Below, one piece after another: positions 1-6,361 of a DNA stretch of 6,361 nt. The DNA comes from Terriglobales bacterium (GTDB lineage: Bacteria > Acidobacteriota > Terriglobia > Terriglobales > Acidobacteriaceae), in NCBI GenBank assembly GCA_015655365.1, contig JAATFE010000359.1, positions 1 through 6,361 of the forward strand, read 5' to 3'. Within the stretch, counting starts at the first letter, position 1, and the number at the start of each line of letters is the position of its first letter. The notes beneath the pieces were generated by a model, which saw only the letters and a program-made list of their open reading frames with translations, was not told the origin of the DNA and did not search any database. A program made the position numbers and the translations under genes.

Positions 1-2
1 AA

Positions 3-19
3 TTCCTGACGGTCAGGAA
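3..19. promoter_or_regulatory. Perfect 8-1-8 palindrome, possible operator
   Basis: TTCCTGAC, a single G, then GTCAGGAA form a perfect inverted repeat ending 164 bases before the receptor start. The one-base centre makes an RNA hairpin impossible without opening inner pairs, and no T-run follows. A protein-binding site therefore fits better than a terminator. The odd-length symmetry is unlike the even, CG-centred operators typical of LacI-family repressors; a dimeric regulator of another family (for example GntR type) is possible. The site could instead lie by chance inside the end of an unseen upstream gene, because two forward frames are open across it. Confidence 0.4.
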
Positions 20-171
20 CGGTATCTGTCTTACGACTTCTGTATTGAGCCCACTACAACCGTCACGATCTTGCAAAGCCATTCTTCGCGTTTTGAAGAT
101 TTGGTGAATTGAGTCCTGCTGCGGAAGTTCGGGAAGTAAACGGACAAAGCCGACAGGGTGCTTCGAAGATT

Positions 172-177
172 AAGGAG
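172..177 (+). promoter_or_regulatory. Ribosome binding site deciding the receptor start
   Basis: AAGGAG is a near-consensus Shine-Dalgarno sequence, six bases before the GTG at 184. It lies inside the longer TTG-initiated reading that begins at 109. It therefore argues that translation begins at 184, where an export signal follows at once. Confidence 0.8.
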
Positions 178-183
178 AGCAAC

Positions 184-3100
184 GTGAGCAAATTTCGCAG
201 CGTGAGCAGATACCGTTTCCCGATCCGCGCCTTTACCGTGATGTGCGCAGTCTGGTTCTGTATCCAGGCAGGCGCCTTCGCCCAGGGACGTGGCAGCATC
301 AGCGGTACTGTCGTGGATCCGTCTGGCGCAACCATTTCATCTGCCACCGTCGTCCTGACGCAAGTCGGGACCGGCACAACCGTAAACGTGCAAAGCCATG
401 CGGATGGGTTGTTTGTTTTTCCCGCACTTGCACCAACCGACTACAGTCTCACTGTGACGGCTAAGGGCTTCCAGAAGTATGAGCAGACCGGAATTACCCT
501 GCAAGCCGACCAGAGCCTGACCTTGAAAGTCGTCATGCAACTCGGCTCGGAGCAAACCACGGTGACTGTCACCGACGAAGCGCCACAGGTGGATACCTCT
601 ACCAGCACGCTCTCGCAGGTGATCGACGAGGGCCGCCTCAACGATCTTCCGCTCAACGGTCGAAATGCCGCCGCTCTCACCACCCTGGTGCCCGGTGTTG
701 TCGTCGCCTCCAGTACCAATATCGATCAGGGGCAAACCAAAACCTTCCCCGTGGTCTCCTCGGTAACCATCAACGGCACCCGCGCAAACCAGGTCAACTA
801 CATGCTCGATGGCGGCAACAACGTCGACGAGTACACCAACGTCAACGCGCCGTTCCCCTTCCCCGATGTGCTGCAAGAGTTCAGCGTCCAGACCAGCAAC
901 TACAACGCGGAATATGGCCAGAACGCCGGCGGCGTGGTGAATATCGTAACCCGCAGCGGCACCAACACGTTCCACGGCGATGCTTTTGAGTACGTTCGCA
1001 ACCGCGTGTTCAATGCCGCCAACTACTACAGCTATTCAAACGGGGTCAAGACCCGCGACTTCCTGAAGCGCAACCAGTTTGGCGGAACCTTCAGCGGACC
1101 CGTCCGTATCCCCCACCTCTACAACGGCCACGACAAGACCTTCTTCTCGTTCGGTGCTCAGTCCACCCGCTTCCGTAATAATGCCGTGGGCGGCACCGCG
1201 TTCCTGCCCACTCCCGCGCAGCTCGCAGGCACGTTCACCGGGCTTGCCTCGGCTACTGCGATCAAGAATCCCACCACCCTGGCACCCTATCCATGCACCC
1301 TTACGCAAGGCGCGACCACCTACACCTGCCAGATCAATCCGGCCGACTACAACGCGTCGTCCCTCGCCGTGCTCAAGCACCTGCCCACCATCTCCGGCAC
1401 CGATGGAACAGTTAACTACTTCAAGCCCATCAGCCAGAATTACATGGAGTACACCGCTCGCGGCGACCATGAGTTGACCTCAAGGGATCACCTGAACGCA
1501 CACTACTTCTATGACCGCTTCGACAGTGCGGGCGTCCTCGACAACAGCAACCTCCTTTCCTATTCCGATTTTGCGACCATCCGCTATCACAGCGCCTTGC
1601 TCGGTGAGTCCCACATCTTTTCCACCAACAAGATCAACAACGTCAGCGTGAGCTACCAGATTGAGAATGCAGGCCGCGGTCCCCTGGCCGGTTCTCCCAA
1701 CATGAACGACCTGGGCGTTGACATTTGGCAGCCCGCCTTCAAGCAGATCAACCAGATCAAGGTGAACAACTTCTTCACCGTCGGCGATAACCCGGCAGCC
1801 ACCTTCCGCCGCAATAACTACACCATCGCCGACGACTACCGCTGGGTAATTGGAAATCACTCGCTGGCTTTCGGCTTCCACGGCGAGTTGTCCAAAATCG
1901 ATGTCGATAACCAATACCAGCAGCCGGGACAGTTTACCTTTGGCACCAACAATACAATCGGCAACGACTTGGCGGACTTCATGTTGGGCGGCCTCACCAA
2001 CTTCGCGCAGGCCTCCGGACAGTACTTCAACAACCGCTTCCGCGTCCAGGGCTACTACGCTCAGGACAGTTGGAAGGTTTCGCGCAAACTGACGTTGAAC
2101 ATTGGCGTCCGTTACGAGCCATTCTTGCCGCAGAACGAGAAGAAGGGCCGCCAGGGAATGTTCAGTGCGTCGGCGCTTTCCGCCGGTCAGGTTTCCACCA
2201 CGCATCCCACGGCTCTGGCTGGACTTCTGTTCCCGGGGGACACGGGATTCGTCCACAATATGGTCAACTCGGTCTACACCCACTTCATGCCGCGTATCGG
2301 ATTCGCCTATGACGTATTCGGAGACGGCAAAACCAGCGTTCGCGGTGGCGTAGGGCAGTTCTACGAGAGCCGCCTGCCTGGAGTCTTCGACAATATTTTC
2401 GCGAACTCCGTTCCTTTCGTGGCATCGGTCAACGTCAGCTACTCCGCAAACAGCTTGGGCAATTTCTCCGCGCCCTATGCAAATATTCCGGGGGGCAATG
2501 TGTTCCCGGCGCCCCAGCCGCCGCCGGCAAGCTACTTCACGCTGGCAAATTACCAGAACTCAAGTTTCTCAACGTTCGATCCATCAACTTTCCGCGTGCC
2601 GGTTACCTACTCGTGGAATCTGGCCGTTGAGCAGCAGATTACCAGCACCGTCTCCAGCCGTTTGGCCTATGTGGGTTCGCAGAGTGAGCACCAGGTGAAC
2701 CCGCTCGACATCAATCCCACCTGGAACCAGGGGGCCAATATCGGAAAACGGCTCTATGCATCGTCCACCCCATCGCGAAATTACACGAATCCGCTTGCGT
2801 TGGTCGATACCGGTGGCAATGCTTCCTATCACTCCATGCAGGCTTCGATCACGAAGCGCATTTCCGCGGGACTGTCGGCAGCACTGAACTACACATGGTC
2901 CAAGGCCCTCGACAACAATGCGTTCGGGTCCAACGAAGGCGGAGTCGTCCCAGGATCGTCCTATGTGCTTCCCGTCTATGAACCGAACTATAAGAGACTC
3001 GACAGCGGCCCTTCGGACTACGATCACCGCAACGTGCTCACCGCGTCCTACGTGTGGTCCTTGCCCAAACTGAGCGAGGGTAATTCGGTTGTGCGCTATG

Positions 3101-3576
3101 TCGCGAACGGATGGCAGACCAATGGCATCGTCACCTTCCGCAGCGGCGATGCGTTGACCGTAACTGGTTCGAACGTGGATGGAACCAACCTCAACCGCGA
3201 CCGGGCTATCTGGAACGGGAAGAATCCTTACGGTGGCACGGCTTGCGGCAGCACCACGCCTTGCAAGTCTTACCTAAATCCTGTCAACTTCTCCACCAAC
3301 CCGGCATACACGATCAGTGTGCCGCTGTCTTACGGCAACATCGCCAAGGGAAGCTTCGTTGGGCCGCAGTACGGGACCTGGGATACAAGCTTGATGCGCT
3401 TCTTCCCCGTTCGTGAAAAAGTGCAGTTTGAGTTCCGCGCTGAGTTCTTCAACGTGCTCAACCACACCAACCACGGCGATCCTCAGCAGAGCCAGACCAA
3501 CGGAGCGTTTGGCCGAATCACTTCGACCAATGGCGATCCGCGCATCGGGCAGATGAGTCTCAAATTGTTGTTCTAA
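184..3576 (+). CDS. TonB-dependent outer-membrane receptor with N-terminal Cna-like domain (acidobacterial type)
   Basis: This is an outer-membrane active transporter for a large ligand, probably an oligosaccharide, energised by TonB-ExbBD. From GTG 184 it is 1130 aa. A signal peptide has basic residues at 3-15, a hydrophobic stretch 16-32 and likely cleavage AFA|Q after residue 33. Residues 37-121 form a carboxypeptidase-regulatory/Cna-B-like beta domain (GSISGTVVDPSG, then LFVFPALAPTDYSLTV). TTVTVT at 125-130 is a possible TonB box. The plug spans about 135-262, with LPLNGRN at 155-161 and YNAEYGQNAGGVVNIVTRSG at 240-259. The rest is a long beta-barrel ending in SLKLLF, with the terminal Phe expected of BAM substrates. 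The long form with this N-terminal domain is typical of Acidobacteriota. The mature part has only four cysteines, as pairs 371/382 and 1021/1027. The start was chosen for the RBS at 172-177 and the signal peptide. The family is very secure; the substrate is unknown. A downstream GH3 hydrolase suggests a plant-type glycan. Confidence 0.95.
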   Translation: MSKFRSVSRYRFPIRAFTVMCAVWFCIQAGAFAQGRGSISGTVVDPSGATISSATVVLTQVGTGTTVNVQSHADGLFVFPALAPTDYSLTVTAKGFQKYEQTGITLQADQSLTLKVVMQLGSEQTTVTVTDEAPQVDTSTSTLSQVIDEGRLNDLPLNGRNAAALTTLVPGVVVASSTNIDQGQTKTFPVVSSVTINGTRANQVNYMLDGGNNVDEYTNVNAPFPFPDVLQEFSVQTSNYNAEYGQNAGGVVNIVTRSGTNTFHGDAFEYVRNRVFNAANYYSYSNGVKTRDFLKRNQFGGTFSGPVRIPHLYNGHDKTFFSFGAQSTRFRNNAVGGTAFLPTPAQLAGTFTGLASATAIKNPTTLAPYPCTLTQGATTYTCQINPADYNASSLAVLKHLPTISGTDGTVNYFKPISQNYMEYTARGDHELTSRDHLNAHYFYDRFDSAGVLDNSNLLSYSDFATIRYHSALLGESHIFSTNKINNVSVSYQIENAGRGPLAGSPNMNDLGVDIWQPAFKQINQIKVNNFFTVGDNPAATFRRNNYTIADDYRWVIGNHSLAFGFHGELSKIDVDNQYQQPGQFTFGTNNTIGNDLADFMLGGLTNFAQASGQYFNNRFRVQGYYAQDSWKVSRKLTLNIGVRYEPFLPQNEKKGRQGMFSASALSAGQVSTTHPTALAGLLFPGDTGFVHNMVNSVYTHFMPRIGFAYDVFGDGKTSVRGGVGQFYESRLPGVFDNIFANSVPFVASVNVSYSANSLGNFSAPYANIPGGNVFPAPQPPPASYFTLANYQNSSFSTFDPSTFRVPVTYSWNLAVEQQITSTVSSRLAYVGSQSEHQVNPLDINPTWNQGANIGKRLYASSTPSRNYTNPLALVDTGGNASYHSMQASITKRISAGLSAALNYTWSKALDNNAFGSNEGGVVPGSSYVLPVYEPNYKRLDSGPSDYDHRNVLTASYVWSLPKLSEGNSVVRYVANGWQTNGIVTFRSGDALTVTGSNVDGTNLNRDRAIWNGKNPYGGTACGSTTPCKSYLNPVNFSTNPAYTISVPLSYGNIAKGSFVGPQYGTWDTSLMRFFPVREKVQFEFRAEFFNVLNHTNHGDPQQSQTNGAFGRITSTNGDPRIGQMSLKLLF

Positions 3577-3593
3577 CTTGCACTACTACAACA

Positions 3594-3626
3594 GGCCGGA
3601 GCGCAAGCATATCGCTTCCTCCGGCC
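3594..3626 (+). terminator. Terminator-like stem-loop after the receptor gene
   Basis: GGCCGGAG (3594-3601) pairs perfectly with CTCCGGCC (3619-3626). Inside it AAGC (3605-3608) pairs with GCTT (3614-3617) around an ATATC loop, giving a two-part stem with a small internal loop. It begins 17 bases after the receptor stop codon, where a transcript end would be expected. No T-run follows, so it is not a classical intrinsic terminator. It may halt or stabilise the 3' end of the mRNA or act with Rho. The pairing is certain on paper; the terminator role is inferred. Confidence 0.5.
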
Positions 3627-3800
3627 GCAATTACGCTTCTCAACCTCGGCGCTGCCTGGGGAGAACGAGTCTCTGCTTGTTCGACGCACGATGATTCGTC
3701 CACCCCAGTGCAAGGCCCTTCCGCCGCATAGCGCCTCTTTCTCGCGCAATTGGTGAGAATCGACAACAGCACGCTTCTTGTTTTTCCAAGCACGGAGCCG

Positions 3801-3816
3801 CAATGCCTCCGCATTG
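3801..3816 (+). repeat. Small hairpin CAATGC-CTCC-GCATTG
   Basis: A 6-bp perfect stem with a four-base loop, extendable by one G-T pair at 3800/3817. It lies 12 bases left of the 14-bp palindrome and 85 bases before the hydrolase start. It could belong to the 5' leader of the hydrolase mRNA if transcription begins upstream of it. Its function is unknown. Confidence 0.35.
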
Positions 3817-3828
3817 TTACGACGGTGG

Positions 3829-3842
3829 CGCTTTCGAAAGCG
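3829..3842. promoter_or_regulatory. 14-bp CG-centred palindrome, LacI-style operator candidate
   Basis: CGCTTTCGAAAGCG is its own reverse complement and ends 59 bases before the hydrolase start codon. A short even palindrome with central CG and outer CGC/GCG is the general format of LacI/PurR-family operators, which often control sugar-use genes. The inner bases (TTT/AAA) are swapped relative to the well-known PurR-type AAACGTTT core, so this is a resemblance in layout, not a consensus match. No regulator gene is in the window. The palindrome is directly visible; operator function is inferred. Confidence 0.45.
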
Positions 3843-3890
3843 ATTCTGTCTTGAATCAGATTGCCGCAATTCGACCCTTTTGACCGGAGC

Positions 3891-3894
3891 AGGA
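3891..3894 (+). promoter_or_regulatory. Ribosome binding site of the GH3 gene
   Basis: AGGA lies seven bases before ATG 3902, and a second purine block, GGAG, lies at 3886-3889. Together with the signal peptide that follows, this supports ATG 3902 as the start. The overlapping GAATATTC (3893-3900) is an 8-bp palindrome, probably incidental. Confidence 0.65.
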
Positions 3895-3901
3895 ATATTC
3901 A

Positions 3902-6361
3902 ATGTTCATTACCGCGCCGCGCAATCTCAGCAAATATTTTGCCATAATCATTCTTCTCTTAGCCGCACAAGTGCTGCGGGCGCAGACGGGTGTTCCGCAA
4001 GATTCGTATCTCAATTCGGCGCTTCCATTGGACCAGCGAGTCAACGATCTGGTTAGCCGCATGACGCTCGCTGAAAAAGTTTCGCAGATGCAGAATGAGG
4101 CTCCGCCCATAACTCGCCTGCAGATTCCCGGATACGACTGGTGGAACGAAGGATTACATGGCGTAGCTCGCTCCGGTTATGCCACGGTGTTTCCGCAGGC
4201 CATTGGCCTTGCGGCTACATGGAATACCCCCCTCATGCAACGCGTCGGCGACGTCATCTCGACCGAAGCCCGCGCCAAATACAACCAGGCGCAGCGCGAG
4301 GGAAACCACTCCATTTTTTATGGACTCACCATGTGGTCACCCAACATTAACATTGTGCGCGATCCCCGCTGGGGGCGCGGACAGGAGACCTATGGGGAGG
4401 ATCCTTTCCTGACCGGTAGTTTGGGAGCCGCCTTCGTCAGGGGATTGCAAGGGTCCGACCCTAGGTACTTCAAGGTGGTTGCCACGGCCAAGCACTTCGC
4501 GGTGCATAGCGGTCCTGAGTCGTTGCGCCACACCTTCGATGCAAGTGTCTCTCCGTACGACTTCGAAGATACTTACTTGCCAGCCTTTCGCCGACTAATC
4601 GTCGATGCGCATGTCGGCAGCGTTATGTGCGCCTATAACTCGGTCGACGGATTGCCCGCCTGTGCCAGCACAAAACTTCTTGACCAGATACTGAAACGAG
4701 ATTGGCGCTTCAATGGCTACATCGTATCCGACTGTGCGGCCATTACCGATGTTGCGGTAGGCCATCGCTTTGCGCCGGACATGGCTCATGCTGCGGCGCT
4801 CTCGGTCAAAGCCGGAACAGATCTCAGTTGCGGCAAGGAATATGGCTCCCTGGTCGATGCCGTTCATCATGGCTTGATCGGTGAGTCCGACATTGATGCG
4901 GCAGTTAAGCGCCTCTTCACAGTGCGTTTTCGCCTCGGCATGTTCGATCCACCCGCACAGGTTCCGTACAACGCCATTGCCTTCTCTGAGAACGATTCCG
5001 CCGTGCACCAGGAACTGGCCCTTCAGGCGGCCCGCGCTTCCATGGTTCTGCTCAAAAACGATCGCGGCACTCTGCCTCTGCGCAACGCAACCCAAACCAT
5101 CGCTGTTGTCGGCCCTAACGCCGCTGCTCTCCCCGCGCTTGAGGGCAACTATAACGCCATCGCATCTCATCCTGTAACTCCTCTCGCAGCTTTTGAGTCG
5201 CGCCTGCCGGGACACATTCTCTACGCGCAAGGCTCGCCTTATGTGGAAGGCGTTTCAGTGCCCGTCTCCAGAACCGTCTTTTCCACGAGCAACGATGGTT
5301 CCGCCGCACCCGGACTGAAAGCGGAGTATTTTTCAGGCGTTGGGTTCAGCGGCACGCCCGCACTTGAGCGTATCGATCGCGCAATCGACTTCGACTGGAA
5401 CGGTGCTTCGCCCGCCGCGGGAATTTCAGAAAGCAAGTTCTCCGTACGCTGGACCGGCGCGCTCTCTGCTCCGGCGCCAGGCACAATCCACTTTGGATTT
5501 GCCATGGCGCACTGCAGCACATGCGAAGACGGCGAAACCGTCCATGTATGGCTCGACGGCAGGCAGGTTTACGAGTATGTCCACGCGCCTACGCATGGAC
5601 GGCGCGCTCCTACGCCGCCCTTCAGCCTGACGCTGAATGACACCAAGCCGCACCCCATCCGCATCGAGTACACGCACGACTCGCCCCACTTCGGTGCGGG
5701 CCTCACCTTTAACTGGCAGCCTCCGCAGGAGATCCTCCGCGATGAGGCTGTCGCTGCCGCCGCCCAATCGGATGTGACTGTTGCCTTCCTTGGTCTCAGC
5801 CCGGAAATTGAAGGCGAAGAAACTCCGATTCATGTCAATGGATTCGAAGGCGGCGATCGCAGCGCCATTGAACTGCCGGCGGTTCAGCAGCGGTTGGTTG
5901 CAGCGCTCGCGGCAACCGGCAAGCCGCTGGTTATCGTCCTCATGAATGGCAGCGCCCTGGCTTTGCAGGATACCGAACACAAGGCCTCGGCCATTCTGGA
6001 AGCTTGGTATCCCGGCGAATCCGGCGGCACAGCCATTGCCGAAACTCTCTTCGGAGATAACAATCCATCCGGCCGCCTGCCACTCACCTTCTATGCCGCC
6101 ACGAGTCAACTTCCTGCCTTCGATAACTATGGCATGAAGGATCGCACGTATCGTTATTTCACCGGCACGCCGCTCTACCCCTTCGGCTACGGGCTGAGTT
6201 ATACCGGCTTTCAATACACTGACGGCAAACTCGCCTCCAGCAACATAGAAGCCGGCGATCCGCTGGAAGCGCGTGTGGAACTCAAGAACACAGGGAGTCG
6301 TGACGGCGATGAAACCGTCGAGTTCTACCTGATTCCCAAGGCACGCAAAGATGCGCCATTG
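3902..6361 (+). CDS. Secreted family 3 glycoside hydrolase with PA14 insert, xylosidase-like; 3' end cut by window
   Basis: A retaining glycosidase that removes terminal beta-linked sugars from oligosaccharides, probably xylose, arabinose or glucose, after export to the periplasm or outside. The frame is open for 820 codons to the right edge. Signal peptide: hydrophobic residues 13-25, likely cleavage LRA|Q after 27. The (beta/alpha)8 catalytic domain contains WWNEGLHGV (80-88), DPRWGRGQETYGEDP (154-168), KH (197-198) and the nucleophile Asp277 in GYIVSDCAAI. WWNEGLHG, MCAYNSVDGLPAC and the SDC form resemble GH3 beta-xylosidases/arabinosidases more than SDW-type beta-glucosidases. The alpha/beta sandwich starts near 381 (SMVLLKN), is interrupted by a PA14 domain (about 471-605), and resumes near 620. 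IEGEE (636-640) should hold the acid/base Glu, exact residue uncertain. YPFGYGLSYT (759-768) leads into a fibronectin-III-like domain, cut after residue 820; an estimated 50-80 residues are missing. The family is very secure, the sugar specificity only likely. Confidence 0.95.
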   Translation, partial: MFITAPRNLSKYFAIIILLLAAQVLRAQTGVPQDSYLNSALPLDQRVNDLVSRMTLAEKVSQMQNEAPPITRLQIPGYDWWNEGLHGVARSGYATVFPQAIGLAATWNTPLMQRVGDVISTEARAKYNQAQREGNHSIFYGLTMWSPNINIVRDPRWGRGQETYGEDPFLTGSLGAAFVRGLQGSDPRYFKVVATAKHFAVHSGPESLRHTFDASVSPYDFEDTYLPAFRRLIVDAHVGSVMCAYNSVDGLPACASTKLLDQILKRDWRFNGYIVSDCAAITDVAVGHRFAPDMAHAAALSVKAGTDLSCGKEYGSLVDAVHHGLIGESDIDAAVKRLFTVRFRLGMFDPPAQVPYNAIAFSENDSAVHQELALQAARASMVLLKNDRGTLPLRNATQTIAVVGPNAAALPALEGNYNAIASHPVTPLAAFESRLPGHILYAQGSPYVEGVSVPVSRTVFSTSNDGSAAPGLKAEYFSGVGFSGTPALERIDRAIDFDWNGASPAAGISESKFSVRWTGALSAPAPGTIHFGFAMAHCSTCEDGETVHVWLDGRQVYEYVHAPTHGRRAPTPPFSLTLNDTKPHPIRIEYTHDSPHFGAGLTFNWQPPQEILRDEAVAAAAQSDVTVAFLGLSPEIEGEETPIHVNGFEGGDRSAIELPAVQQRLVAALAATGKPLVIVLMNGSALALQDTEHKASAILEAWYPGESGGTAIAETLFGDNNPSGRLPLTFYAATSQLPAFDNYGMKDRTYRYFTGTPLYPFGYGLSYTGFQYTDGKLASSNIEAGDPLEARVELKNTGSRDGDETVEFYLIPKARKDAPL
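5312..5716 (+). other. PA14 domain inserted in the GH3 alpha/beta sandwich
   Basis: Residues about 471-605 of the GH3 protein run from GLKAEYFSG to LTFNWQPP. This is the usual beta-sandwich PA14 opening (LKAEYF) and close (a conserved Trp after a beta strand). In characterised GH3 enzymes, PA14 inserts sit over the active site and shape which oligosaccharides fit. Here the segment before the VWLDG strand reads AHCSTCEDGETVHVWLDG, with Cys538 and Cys541 where many PA14 domains have an Asp-Asp-Gly turn. The domain assignment is firm; the role of the cysteines is unknown. Confidence 0.8.

Larger units (their letters stand above)
3624..3870 (+). repeat. Three dispersed copies of GCCGCAAT
   Basis: The same 8-mer occurs at 3624-3631, 3797-3804 and 3863-3870 within the spacer, in the same orientation. 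The first and third copies share one further T. Spacing is uneven (173 and 66 bases). They could be half-sites for a regulator or chance; nothing else supports a function. Confidence 0.2.
3577..3901. other. Intergenic spacer, no credible gene, rich in inverted repeats
   Basis: These 325 bases separate the receptor from the hydrolase. No forward frame here has both a ribosome binding site and a plausible protein. Antisense frames are open across most of it but read as arginine- and serine-rich sequence without recognisable motifs, so I do not call them. The spacer holds a strong stem-loop (3594-3626), a possible three-way junction (3656-3708), a small hairpin (3801-3816), a 14-bp palindrome (3829-3842) and three copies of GCCGCAAT. 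I see no convincing -35/-10 pair, though the hydrolase promoter is probably in the right half. No tRNA, insertion sequence or CRISPR repeat is visible. Confidence 0.7.

Noticed and set aside
2..112. Open forward frame from the left edge ending in TGA at 110-112, possible tail of an upstream gene
   Set aside because: Only 36 codons, no recognisable motif, and a second forward frame is also open to 105-107 over the same bases. Neither shows clear codon bias. More sequence to the left is needed to decide.
161..168. CTTCGAAG palindrome as a relative of the 3829-3842 operator candidate
   Set aside because: Only eight bases long and sharing just the TTCGAA core; the same CTTCGAAG also occurs inside GH3 coding sequence near 4561, so chance is sufficient.
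1480..2283. 267-residue antisense frame within the receptor
   Set aside because: A shadow frame made possible by the receptor's codon bias; the forward strand encodes a continuous, well-recognised barrel with no disruption.
3880..3885. TTGACC as a -35 promoter box for the hydrolase
   Set aside because: A -10 box at the usual spacing would fall inside the coding start (near 3903-3908), where no TATAAT-like sequence exists, and the RBS would lie upstream of the transcript start.
3573..3902. 109-residue antisense frame spanning the spacer
   Set aside because: It starts at the edge of the GH3 start region, has arginine/serine-rich low-information sequence, matches no family I know, has no convincing ribosome binding site, and ends inside the receptor 3' end. 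Best read as chance.
5426..6214. 262-residue antisense frame within the GH3 gene
   Set aside because: A shadow of the GH3 frame, which carries conserved catalytic and domain motifs through the whole stretch.
1..6361. CRISPR array, insertion sequence, tRNA/rRNA or integrase site
   Set aside because: No regularly spaced repeats, transposase motifs, terminal inverted repeats with target duplications, or RNA gene signatures were seen on either strand.

Overview
The window looks like accessory carbohydrate-uptake DNA from an Acidobacteriota member, most likely class Terriglobia (Acidobacteriaceae-like). The main evidence is the first gene. It encodes a very long TonB-dependent receptor of the acidobacterial type, with a Cna/carboxypeptidase-regulatory-like domain before the plug, an LPLNGRN motif, a YNAEYGQNAGG...NIVTRSGTN plug end, and a C-terminal FRAEFFNVLNHTN...SLKLLF barrel end. 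Base composition is moderately GC-rich and codon use is consistent across both genes. The genus assignment is inference only; no search was run.

Layout. Positions 1-183 are a leader with no convincing gene. It carries a perfect 8-1-8 palindrome at 3-19 and an AAGGAG ribosome binding site at 172-177. Positions 184-3576 (+) encode the outer-membrane receptor, taken from a GTG start (1130 aa). The longer TTG-initiated reading from 109 is less likely. Positions 3577-3901 are a 325-base spacer with no credible gene but several inverted repeats: a strong stem-loop 17 bases after the receptor stop, a possible multibranch RNA fold, a small hairpin at 3801-3816, and a perfect 14-bp CG-centred palindrome at 3829-3842. 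Positions 3902-6361 (+) are a secreted family 3 glycoside hydrolase of the xylosidase-like type with an inserted PA14 domain. It is open for 820 codons to the right edge and is cut within its C-terminal fibronectin-III-like domain.

How the genes could work together. The receptor would move an oligosaccharide or glycoside across the outer membrane using TonB energy. The exported GH3 enzyme, probably periplasmic, would release terminal sugars such as xylose, arabinose or glucose. No SusD-like lipoprotein is visible. The spacer, with its terminator-like hairpin and operator-like palindrome, suggests the two genes are separate transcription units that may share a substrate theme; this is inferred from position only. 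I did not find a clearly novel system. The best leads are the two non-coding palindromes, the folded spacer, the CxxC motif in the PA14 domain and the paired cysteines in the receptor.
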